Shown piece by piece: positions 42,577 through 49,350 of a DNA stretch of 49,350 nt; within the stretch, counting starts at the first letter, position 1; each line of letters opens with the position of its first letter. A program made the translations under genes and the position numbers. Source of the stretch: Clostridia bacterium BRH_c25 (GTDB taxonomy: Bacteria > Bacillota_A > Clostridia > Lutisporales > Lutisporaceae). The stretch is from the NCBI GenBank assembly GCA_001515955.1, contig LOES01000003.1:1-49350 (forward strand). The letters run 5' to 3'. The notes under the pieces were generated by a model. That model made no database searches. It worked only from the letters and a program-made list of their open reading frames with translations, and was not told where the DNA came from.

Positions 42577-43425
42577 ATGGAACGAAGTGAAGAAATCAAA
42601 AAATTAGAAACCATCGCTGTGAAAATAAGGATGAATGTGATTGAGGGGATCTTTAACGCCAAGTCGGGACATCCGGGGGGGTCTCTCTCCATTGCGGACA
42701 TACTTTCAGTCTTGTATTTCAAGGAAATGAATATTGATGAAAAGAAGCCATTGTGGAAAGACAGGGACCGGTTTGTTTTATCAAAAGGGCATACGGCTCC
42801 TGCTTATTATGCTGCTTTAGCCCTAAGGGGCTATTTTGGTGTTGAGACAATCAGGACATTACGGCAAATAAACAGCCCACTGCAGGGACATCCGGATATG
42901 AATAAGGTAAAGGGCGTGGACATGTCCACCGGCTCGCTGGGACAGGGACTTTCGGTGGCTAACGGTATGGCATTGTATGCCAAAAGGAAAAACAAAGCTT
43001 TCAGGGTATATGCTGTTTTAGGCGACGGTGAAATCCAGGAGGGACAGATCTGGGAGGCGGCAATGAGTGCTGCTCACTACAGCCTGGATAATTTGATTGT
43101 ACTTTTAGATAATAACAACCTTCAAATAGACGGCAGCGTCGATAAGGTTATGTCCGTCTACCCCATCAAGGAAAAGTTCCAGGCTTTCGGGTGGAGCACA
43201 TTGGAGATTGACGGACATAATATTGCGGAAATCATAAGCGCATTGGAAGCTGCAAAAAAAATAAAGGACAAGCCTGTTATGATCATATGTAAAACAGTAA
43301 AGGGGAAGGGTGCTGCCCTCATGGAAAACAAGGCCGAATGGCACGGAGCAGCCCCAAACCAGCAGCAATATGAAGAGATCATGGATGAGCTTAAAAAACG
43401 TTTGGAAGAGCTTGGAGGTAAATAA
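42577..43425 (+). CDS. Transketolase, N-terminal subunit
   Basis: 282 residues forming the thiamine diphosphate pyrophosphate-binding half of a split transketolase. Landmarks are KSGHPGGSLS, the LSKGHTAPAYYAAL region, GSLGQGLSVANGMAL, and the ThDP motif GDGEIQEGQIWEAAMSAAHY (from residue 149) through NNNLQID. It pairs with the next gene, one base further on. Transketolase moves a two-carbon ketol unit between sugars. Split forms are common in catabolic operons, including the known sulfoquinovose transketolase route. Confidence 0.93.
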   Translation: MERSEEIKKLETIAVKIRMNVIEGIFNAKSGHPGGSLSIADILSVLYFKEMNIDEKKPLWKDRDRFVLSKGHTAPAYYAALALRGYFGVETIRTLRQINSPLQGHPDMNKVKGVDMSTGSLGQGLSVANGMALYAKRKNKAFRVYAVLGDGEIQEGQIWEAAMSAAHYSLDNLIVLLDNNNLQIDGSVDKVMSVYPIKEKFQAFGWSTLEIDGHNIAEIISALEAAKKIKDKPVMIICKTVKGKGAALMENKAEWHGAAPNQQQYEEIMDELKKRLEELGGK

Positions 43426-43426
43426 T

Positions 43427-44365
43427 ATGAAAATGCTGTCGACAAGAGAAGCCTATGGACTTGCGATTGAAGCTTTGGGTGAATACTATGATTTTTTTGT
43501 TTTGGATGCGGATCTTTCAAAGGCTACCAAAACCGATTTGTTTGCAAAAAAATATCCTGGCCGGTTTTTCGATATGGGTATATCCGAATGCGATATGATT
43601 TGTACTGCAGTCGGCTTGGCAACCTGCGGTGTTCCTGCCTTTGCAAGCACCTTCGCTGCATTCGCGGCAGGAAGAGCTTATGACCAGATAAGGAATTCCG
43701 TTGCATATCCCCAAATAAATGTGAAAATTGCGGCAACCCATGCAGGGGTACTGATCGGACCGGACGGTGGTTCTCATCAATGTATTGAGGATATTGCCTT
43801 GATGCGGGTACTGCCTAACATGACGGTCATATGCCCCTCGGACCCCACCCAGACAAAAGCTGCCATCGAAGCTGTGATACTGCATAAAGGACCTGTCTAT
43901 TTGCGTTTTGGAAGGATGGAAACTCCATATATTTATGATTCTGAAAAGACTTTTGAATTTGAAATTGGTAAAGGCTATGAAGTAAGACACGGTAAGGATG
44001 TTACGATTATTGCAGTGGGGGATATGGTGTATGAGTCCCTTCGTGCTGCGGAACTATTGGATGGACAGGGTATATCTGCCCGTGTAATCGATATGGCCAC
44101 TATAAAGCCCATAGATAAGGACATTATCATAAAAAGCGCAAGAGAAACAGGTGCTGTGGTTACGGCTGAGGATCACAATATAATCGGCGGCCTTGGCAGC
44201 GCTGTTGCAGAAGTATTGAGTGAAAGCATCCCTGTTCCCCTAATAAGAACCGGAGTGAAGGATGTATTCGGAAGATCAGGCTCCAGACAGGAGCTTGCGG
44301 AAGCATACGGATTGAATGGAGAAACCATTGCTCAGGCGGTAGATAAAGTTATTAAATTAAAATGA
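43427..44365 (+). CDS. Transketolase, C-terminal subunit
   Basis: 312 residues holding the pyrimidine-binding and C-terminal domains. The Glu that activates the ThDP ring is expected in MGISECDM. THAGVLIGPDGGSHQCIEDIALMR and the LRFGRMETP segment are typical. The start is ATG 43427, behind GGAGG at the end of the N-subunit gene; a longer reading frame from 43310 would overlap that gene by about 115 bases. The two subunits should form one active site across their interface. Confidence 0.93.
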   Translation: MKMLSTREAYGLAIEALGEYYDFFVLDADLSKATKTDLFAKKYPGRFFDMGISECDMICTAVGLATCGVPAFASTFAAFAAGRAYDQIRNSVAYPQINVKIAATHAGVLIGPDGGSHQCIEDIALMRVLPNMTVICPSDPTQTKAAIEAVILHKGPVYLRFGRMETPYIYDSEKTFEFEIGKGYEVRHGKDVTIIAVGDMVYESLRAAELLDGQGISARVIDMATIKPIDKDIIIKSARETGAVVTAEDHNIIGGLGSAVAEVLSESIPVPLIRTGVKDVFGRSGSRQELAEAYGLNGETIAQAVDKVIKLK

Positions 44366-44381
44366 AAAGAGGAAACCGGTC

Positions 44382-45404
44382 ATGTTAACGGTAAGATTTG
44401 ATGAGGCTTATAAGGTTGTCCTTAATGAACGTGAAGCACCTTCGCTGAAGGGAAACGAAGTACTCCTGAAAATGCTGAGGCTTGGGGTGTGTGGGACTGA
44501 CATACAGGTTTATATGGGGAAAAATAAGTATATGAAGTTTCCCATCGTGCCTTTCCATGAAGGTGTCGCACAAATAGTTGAAACAGGCGAAGAAGTACAG
44601 GGGTTTTCCACAGGAGACAGGGTTGTCGTAGAGCCCTTGCTTCCCTGTGGAGAGTGCCGGCCATGTAAAATTGGAAGATATAATGCCTGTGATAAATTCA
44701 CATGCCTGGGGGTTCAAACCGATGGATTGGGCAGTGAGTATTTCGCAATTGATTATACCCGCGTTCATAAAATACCCCAGGACCTGCCTCTGGAAAAGGC
44801 AGTTTTAATCGAGCCCTTTGCAGTGGGTGTTCACGCAGCAAAAAGAGAAAATGTCAAGGATGCAAATGTACTGGTTGTTGGGGCAGGAACTATCGGTAAT
44901 TTTACTGCTCAGGCAGCCAAGGTCTTAGGTGCCAGGAAGGTTGTCATTACTGATATCAGCGATTTTAAGATAGAGCTGGCGCAAAAATGCGGTATTGATT
45001 CCTGCGTCAATTCGTCTCACCTTCCTTTAAAAGAGGTTATTGAGGACAATTTCGGCTCCTGGGGCGCGGATATTATTATTGACTGCGTGGGAGTGAAAAG
45101 CGTATTTGGTGAAATTCTGAATGCTGCAGGAAAGGCTACGACAATTGTGATTGTGGGTAATTACAAGGAGCCGGTTGAGATAGATCTGACAAAAATACAA
45201 AGAAATGAGATAAATGTAAAAGGGAATATCACCTATACCAAAGAGGATTTCAGGGATGCCATAGACTGGATGTCGTCTGCAAGGATCTGTACCGAAGGAT
45301 TCATTACCGATGCTTATGACATTGAAGAAACGGGCAAGGCGATGGAAAATGCAGTCAAAGCTTCCCTTAAGGTAATGAAAACCATGATATGTTTTGATAA
45401 ATAA
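44382..45404 (+). CDS. Zinc-dependent alcohol/polyol dehydrogenase (MDR family)
   Basis: 340 residues. Catalytic zinc ligands fit GVCGTDIQVY (Cys), PFHEG (His-Glu) and the LIEPFAVG Glu. The structural zinc loop is CGECRPCKIGRYNAC. The Rossmann motif VVGAGTIGNFTAQAA is followed by ITDIS, which fits NAD. It resembles sorbitol and threonine dehydrogenase-like enzymes, so oxidation of a polyol or reduction of a sugar aldehyde is likely. GAGG precedes the ATG and the gene follows the transketolase by 16 bases. Confidence 0.9.
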   Translation: MLTVRFDEAYKVVLNEREAPSLKGNEVLLKMLRLGVCGTDIQVYMGKNKYMKFPIVPFHEGVAQIVETGEEVQGFSTGDRVVVEPLLPCGECRPCKIGRYNACDKFTCLGVQTDGLGSEYFAIDYTRVHKIPQDLPLEKAVLIEPFAVGVHAAKRENVKDANVLVVGAGTIGNFTAQAAKVLGARKVVITDISDFKIELAQKCGIDSCVNSSHLPLKEVIEDNFGSWGADIIIDCVGVKSVFGEILNAAGKATTIVIVGNYKEPVEIDLTKIQRNEINVKGNITYTKEDFRDAIDWMSSARICTEGFITDAYDIEETGKAMENAVKASLKVMKTMICFDK

Positions 45405-45417
45405 AGGAGGAATCATT

Positions 45418-46095
45418 ATGTTTCATCTATCACCAAGCCTTCTTTGTGCTGACCAGATGAACATGGCATCACAGGTGGAGCAGCTGGAAAAGCTGGATTT
45501 CGACTGGTATCATATTGATGTCATGGATGGTGCCTTTGTTCCCAATTTTGCTTTTGGGACTGATTTCGTACAAAGTCTCACAGACTTCGTATCGAAGCCC
45601 ATCTATGTCCATCTTATGGCGGAAAACCCGGCCAATCATGTTGAAGCCTTTGCAAAGGTGGGAGCTGACTACTTCTGCTTTCACATAGAAACCACAAACA
45701 ATCCCTTCAGAGTTGCGTCGGAAATTTCCAGACACAATATGAAAGCTGCCGTCGCACTAAACCCATTTACCCCGGTAGCTTCTTTGGAAAGCTTATTGGA
45801 CTATGTTGATGTTGTAACCCTGATGTCCATAGAACCCGGTTTTTCAGGACAGAAGTTTATGGACTTTACATATGAAAAAATTATGCGGTTAAAAGAGCTT
45901 ATAGAAAAACGGAATGCAAAGGTGCTTATAGAGGTTGATGGGGGCGTAAACGGTGCAATTGCGAAAAAATGCATAGATTGCGGCTGTGATGTATTGGTTG
46001 GAGGCTATTTTTCTCTATTTGATAAAAATGGCTCCCTTGTAGAAAATTATCAGCGCTACCTTAAGGACATTGGTGAGGCTTCCATAAGTCTTTAA
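45418..46095 (+). CDS. Ribulose-phosphate 3-epimerase family protein (divergent)
   Basis: 225 residues from ATG 45418, behind AAAGGAGG; an in-frame ATG at 45394 would overlap the upstream gene and bury the ribosome site. The barrel and metal-binding segments are HIDVMDGAFVPNFAFG, YVHLMAENP, and EVDGGVN with the second catalytic Asp. Relatives include RPE and allulose-6-phosphate 3-epimerase. The C-terminal phosphate loop differs: RPE usually has a VAGSAxF-like strand end, and here it is VGGYFSLF. It probably epimerises C3 of the operon's ketose. Confidence 0.86.
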   Translation: MFHLSPSLLCADQMNMASQVEQLEKLDFDWYHIDVMDGAFVPNFAFGTDFVQSLTDFVSKPIYVHLMAENPANHVEAFAKVGADYFCFHIETTNNPFRVASEISRHNMKAAVALNPFTPVASLESLLDYVDVVTLMSIEPGFSGQKFMDFTYEKIMRLKELIEKRNAKVLIEVDGGVNGAIAKKCIDCGCDVLVGGYFSLFDKNGSLVENYQRYLKDIGEASISL

Positions 46096-46162
46096 TTTCG
46101 AGGTGCTATACAGACTTTGAAATGATGTTGAAGCAGTTTAGAAGATAAAAGGAGGGACCCGT

Positions 46163-46900
46163 ATGTTGATATCAGAGCTAAAGAAAATGGTTGTAGGGGC
46201 AAATAAAGAACTGCCGGCCAGAGACCTGGTTAAATACAGCTGGGGAAACGTAAGCGCCATTGACAGGGAAAATGGTGTTGTGATAATTAAGCCGGTCGGA
46301 ATCCCTTATGATGAATTGACGGTAGATAACATTAGTGTTGTTGACATGGATTCAAAAATATTGGAAGGACCATATAATCCCTCTGTAGATTTGCCCATAC
46401 ATATGGTATTATATAAAGAATTTCCTCAAATAGGTGCCATTGTCCATACTCATTCCACCTATGCAACAATGATGGCACAATTGGGGATTTCCATACCTTG
46501 TTTTGGGACAACCCATGCAGATTATTTTTATGGTGAAATTCCCTGTACACGTCCTCTGACACAGGAAGAGACAGGAGAAGCATACGAACATGAGACAGGA
46601 AAAGCTATTGTTGAGAAATTTAATGAAATGAATTTGTCGCCGATAGATATGCCTGGGGTTTTATCCTGCTGCCACGGTCCTTTTACATGGGGACGAGACG
46701 TCTGGGAAACAGTCCATAAAACCGTTGTACTGGAAGAAATAGCGAAAATGGCTTGGGGGGTTCTGTGTATCAATCCAATGGCAAAGCCTGTTCCTCAATA
46801 TTTGCTCGACAGGCACTTCCGCCGGAAGCACGGCCCTGAGGCGTATTTTACAAATGACGATTATGGAAAAGGCATGGTAGAGGTAAAGAAGCATGAATAA
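46163..46900 (+). CDS. L-ribulose-5-phosphate 4-epimerase (AraD)-like enzyme with altered phosphate site
   Basis: 245 residues, the length of AraD. Zinc ligands His95, His97 (HTHS) and His171 (CCHGPFTWG) and the catalytic Asp120 (THADYFYG) fall at or near the E. coli AraD numbers, and Tyr228 corresponds to Tyr229. Two serines that hold the phosphate in AraD are replaced by valine: KPSG becomes KPVG (Val45) and PSSD becomes PSVD. AraD activity on a normal phosphorylated pentose is therefore doubtful. AAGGAGGG precedes the ATG, and the stop overlaps the chemoreceptor start by eight bases. Confidence 0.88.
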   Translation: MLISELKKMVVGANKELPARDLVKYSWGNVSAIDRENGVVIIKPVGIPYDELTVDNISVVDMDSKILEGPYNPSVDLPIHMVLYKEFPQIGAIVHTHSTYATMMAQLGISIPCFGTTHADYFYGEIPCTRPLTQEETGEAYEHETGKAIVEKFNEMNLSPIDMPGVLSCCHGPFTWGRDVWETVHKTVVLEEIAKMAWGVLCINPMAKPVPQYLLDRHFRRKHGPEAYFTNDDYGKGMVEVKKHE

Positions 46901-48953
46901 AAAACATACCGGTAAGGCAGGCATCTTTGTCAAGCTTATATCCGTCAGTCTTTTGCTTGTTATAATACCTGTTTCAATATTGGGGTTTATTGGAGTTGCC
47001 AATTTTACCGGTTCAACACAAAAGCAAATAATTGCCCAAATGCAAAACAGTTCAACCATTAAATCGGACTTGCTGCAGCAGGTAATTGACGGTGTAAAGA
47101 GAGAAGCTTACGCATCGGCATATGAATCAAATGCATTAAGTATTCTTACGGCTGTTTATAATGCTGAGGCAGTATCCAAAGCGGATGAAATAAATATGAA
47201 AAAGATACTTATCGGCGACCATCTTAAGGATCTCCTGTCAAAAAGTAATGGGTTGTTTGAGAACCTGTTTTATACTGATTGTACAGGTATTGTAACGGTG
47301 GATTCTGTCGATGGAAAGTCTGTCGGAATAGATGTAACGAGCAGGGATTATTATACGGAAGCCATAAAAAGCGGAAACATTGTTGTATCGGATGTGTCCG
47401 ATTCACTGGCCACCAGAAGGCCCAGCCTGGTAGTTGCTGTTCCTTTGTATGACAGCGATAAAACATACATCGGGACCTTTAACATATCCATAGAATTCAA
47501 CAAGCTTACGGAAGCAATTGTTAAAAGAACAGAAGGGTTAAACTATAATTACATCATTTTCAACCAGGAGGGTGATGTAATAGCACATGAAAACAAGGAG
47601 CTGGTATTTAAGTCAAATATGATTGAAGAAGATGAAACTCAGAAAAAGCTCTATGAACAGATGAGTCAAGGGAATACGGGATATGGTTTTTATAAGCAGC
47701 GGGGTGTTGAAAAACTAATGGCCTATACGCCGTATAAAGAGAAAAATTGGTATGTTTGTGCTGCTGATACAGTGAGTGATTACATGGGTCCTATTAATCG
47801 TTTTAAAGCTACGGTTCTTTTAGTAGCTGTCTTTTGTGTCATAATAGCTGCAGTTGTTACATTCTTCTTCAGCCGTTCCATAGCGGATCCAATAAAGAAG
47901 CTAGTCCAAATAGCGTCTGCTGTTTCTTCCGGGAATTTGGCTCAAAAAGTTCAGGTTTCAAAGTCTAAAGATGAAATCGGACAACTTGGCACTGCTTTTG
48001 CCGATATGGTTGAAAATTTAAGGAGACTTATATCTCAAGTAAGCTCAATGGGTGAAAATGTGGCAGCCTCCTCAGAAGAAATGATGGTATCATCCGAAGA
48101 GGTAAGTAAAGTCTCCGAGCAGATAGCAGCAGCAATAACAGAACTAGCCAGGGGTGCAACAGAACAGGCTGCTGCTTCTGAAAATGGCAATACAAAAATC
48201 ATTGAGATCATAGAAGGATTGAATTACATTGCTGAAGAGCTGTCAAAATCTGAAAGTCTGACAGAGCAGGCAAAGGGTACAGTGGAAACGGGTAAAAAAT
48301 CAGTGGAATATCAAGATGTTAAAATGAACGAGAACCTACAGGCAGCTTCCAATGTATCGGATGCCATAAGCTCACTTTCGGAAAAATCAAAAGAAATCGG
48401 GGATATTTTATCGGTTATTAAAGATATATCGGATCAGACAAATCTATTAGCGCTAAACGCTGCGATAGAAGCAGCACGTGCAGGTGAACAGGGACGGGGG
48501 TTTGCTGTTGTTGCCGATGAAATAAGGAAGCTTGCTGAGCAGTCAAATAAATCTGTTGGGAAGATTGAAGTGATTATAGAAGAAGTCCGGTCAGGAGTCC
48601 AACTTGCTGTTACCGAGACGGAGCGGACAAAAATAATTGTAGGTGACCAAGAAAAAGCTTTGTTGGATACGGTGAAAGCATTTGAGAATATATTTCAGGC
48701 AGTGGTTGATATTAACATAAATATAAAAAGTATTGCGGGAGTATCAAATTCTTTAAGCTCAAATGCAAAAGCAGCAGGAGATGCAATAAGTGACATTGCC
48801 GGTATCTCACAAGAGACGGCTTCGGGTACTGAAGAAGCAGCAGCATCTACAGAAGAACAGACATCCGTTATTCATCAAATCGCAGAATCGGCAGAACAAC
48901 TGTCAAACCTCGCAGAGGAGCTGCAAAAAAGTATAAGTAAGTTTACTGTATAA
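46893..48953 (+). CDS. Methyl-accepting chemotaxis protein with extracellular Cache-type sensor
   Basis: 686 residues. Transmembrane helix 1 is at about 12-33 and helix 2 at about 306-328. Between them is a dCache-like ligand domain with [47 protein letters not shown] domain follows ([24 protein letters not shown]), then a methyl-accepting coiled coil with the hairpin tip [34 protein letters not shown]. The ATG overlaps the stop of the AraD-like gene (ATGAATAA), so the receptor is made with the catabolic enzymes and probably senses their substrate. Confidence 0.94.
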   Translation: MNKKHTGKAGIFVKLISVSLLLVIIPVSILGFIGVANFTGSTQKQIIAQMQNSSTIKSDLLQQVIDGVKREAYASAYESNALSILTAVYNAEAVSKADEINMKKILIGDHLKDLLSKSNGLFENLFYTDCTGIVTVDSVDGKSVGIDVTSRDYYTEAIKSGNIVVSDVSDSLATRRPSLVVAVPLYDSDKTYIGTFNISIEFNKLTEAIVKRTEGLNYNYIIFNQEGDVIAHENKELVFKSNMIEEDETQKKLYEQMSQGNTGYGFYKQRGVEKLMAYTPYKEKNWYVCAADTVSDYMGPINRFKATVLLVAVFCVIIAAVVTFFFSRSIADPIKKLVQIASAVSSGNLAQKVQVSKSKDEIGQLGTAFADMVENLRRLISQVSSMGENVAASSEEMMVSSEEVSKVSEQIAAAITELARGATEQAAASENGNTKIIEIIEGLNYIAEELSKSESLTEQAKGTVETGKKSVEYQDVKMNENLQAASNVSDAISSLSEKSKEIGDILSVIKDISDQTNLLALNAAIEAARAGEQGRGFAVVADEIRKLAEQSNKSVGKIEVIIEEVRSGVQLAVTETERTKIIVGDQEKALLDTVKAFENIFQAVVDININIKSIAGVSNSLSSNAKAAGDAISDIAGISQETASGTEEAAASTEEQTSVIHQIAESAEQLSNLAEELQKSISKFTV

Positions 48954-48957
48954 AACA

Positions 48958-49235
48958 GGTTGCGGGGTTTGAGGTTCGGGGTACAGGGGGGACGGGTAAC
49001 ACGGTTTTCCTTCGGAAAAATACGGAAATCCAGGGAAAACCACGGAACACACGGTTGGGAAAATATTATAAAAGAATGAATCGGTATTTGATAATGCAGA
49101 GTTCTATACTCACTAAAACAGCGATATAGAAATAATAAAAATAACCGTGTAATTCCGCAGGAATTCCGTGTTACCCGTACCTGGACCCGTAAGGAATACC
49201 CAAACTTTCCTCGAACCTCGTACCCCAACCTGGAA
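48958..49235. repeat. Imperfect long inverted repeat, MITE-like
   Basis: The left arm (about 48958-49025) and the right arm (about 49145-49235) are imperfect inverted copies sharing CAGGTTG, GAGGTTCG and ACGGGTAACACGG. Each arm contains a small hairpin, TTTTCC-TTC-GGAAAA on the left and AATTCC-TGC-GGAATT on the right, read in the same sense. The AT-rich centre has no ORF. It lies just after the operon's last gene. No transposase is present, so it may be a non-autonomous element. Confidence 0.55.
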
Positions 49236-49260
49236 TGCCGCTATTTTGTTATCAGTCTCA

Positions 49261-49289
49261 AATTATCTTTAAGGTAATTCTTTTTTTTT
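49261..49289 (+). terminator. Possible terminator of the 13-gene operon
   Basis: AATTATC-TTTAA-GGTAATT forms a short weak stem (7 bp with one G-U) followed by C and nine T. A second small hairpin (CCTCTT/AAGAGAGG) follows. Confidence 0.5.
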
Positions 49290-49316
49290 ACCCTCTTTAC
49301 AAGAGAGGTCTACAAT

Positions 49317-49350
49317 GATAGACTTAGAGTATAAAATCTACTATTGTAGA
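49317..49350 (+). CRISPR. Candidate type V-A (Cas12a-like) CRISPR repeat at the window edge
   Basis: The last bases end in TCTACTATTGTAGA, which is the stem-loop (UCUAC-UAUU-GUAGA) at the 3' end of Cas12a direct repeats. About 34 nt from GATAGAC fit the usual repeat length if one more T follows outside the window. The usual AATTTCTAC is AAAATCTAC here. Only one copy and no cas gene are visible, so this is a candidate only. An inverted TCTACAAT at 49309-49316 offers an alternative reading as a plain hairpin. Confidence 0.4.

Noticed and set aside
43310..43426. Longer N terminus for the transketolase C subunit.
   Set aside because: It overlaps the N-subunit gene out of frame and lacks a ribosome site; ATG 43427 behind GGAGG is clear.
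36324..48953. The operon as a copy of the known sulfoquinovose transketolase pathway.
   Set aside because: No sulfoquinovosidase and no recognised sulfoquinovose isomerase is present, and AraD- and RPE-like genes are not explained by that route. The sulfonate idea is kept only as inference.

Overview
The window looks like chromosomal DNA from a spore-forming, anaerobic member of the Clostridia. Evidence: an AT-leaning base composition, purine-rich AGGAGG ribosome sites, a gerA-type germination operon, a CotF-like coat protein, a spore transglutaminase, a tetrahydrofolate riboswitch before folT, and an Etf-linked FAD dehydrogenase. No rRNA or tRNA gene and no intact insertion sequence was seen. 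The left end begins inside an interspersed repeat and the right end stops inside a CRISPR-like repeat, so the window may be a contig broken at repeats (inference).

Layout. 1-2.4 kb: a PAS-GGDEF diguanylate cyclase, a riboswitch-controlled folate ECF S component, and a small unknown protein. 2.7-10 kb: a 1865-residue surface protein, a ferritin-like protein, a HutD-like protein and a CotF-like protein. 10-14.1 kb (minus strand): gerKA-gerKC-small membrane protein-gerKB. 14.3-17.7 kb: an unknown gene coupled to the transglutaminase tgl, then a membrane glycosyltransferase. 18-25.5 kb: a lipoprotein, a multipass membrane protein followed by a transporter remnant, a flavin oxidoreductase with a zinc ribbon protein, a B3/B4-domain protein, dihydrolipoyl dehydrogenase, and a secreted protein with a copper-amine-oxidase-like domain. 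25.6-32.6 kb: an aminotransferase-permease unit and an EtfB-EtfA-GlcD/LctD unit, tied together by a FadR/LldR-type regulator and two matching operators. 32.6-34.5 kb: MarR and MATE genes behind a consensus promoter covered by two palindromes. 35-49 kb: a LacI regulator diverging from a 13-gene operon.

The 13-gene operon (36.3-49.0 kb) encodes a TIM-like isomerase, a taurine/sulfonate-type ABC importer with two different permeases and two different ATPases, an SDR, a split transketolase, a zinc alcohol dehydrogenase, an RPE-like epimerase, an AraD-like enzyme and a chemoreceptor. It contains no sugar kinase. The AraD-, TIM- and RPE-like enzymes all show changes at phosphate-anchoring positions. 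Together with the importer type this suggests, as inference, catabolism of a sugar that is not phosphorylated, possibly a sulfonated one.

The second main signal is a dispersed element of about 110 bp present in seven copies, all in plus orientation. It has two hairpins joined by a conserved linker (AATAACAATCAAGGAAAC-like). Copies differ by compensatory and G-U changes that keep the stems, as expected for a structured RNA. Five copies lie in the leaders of plus-strand genes and two lie just before terminator hairpins.
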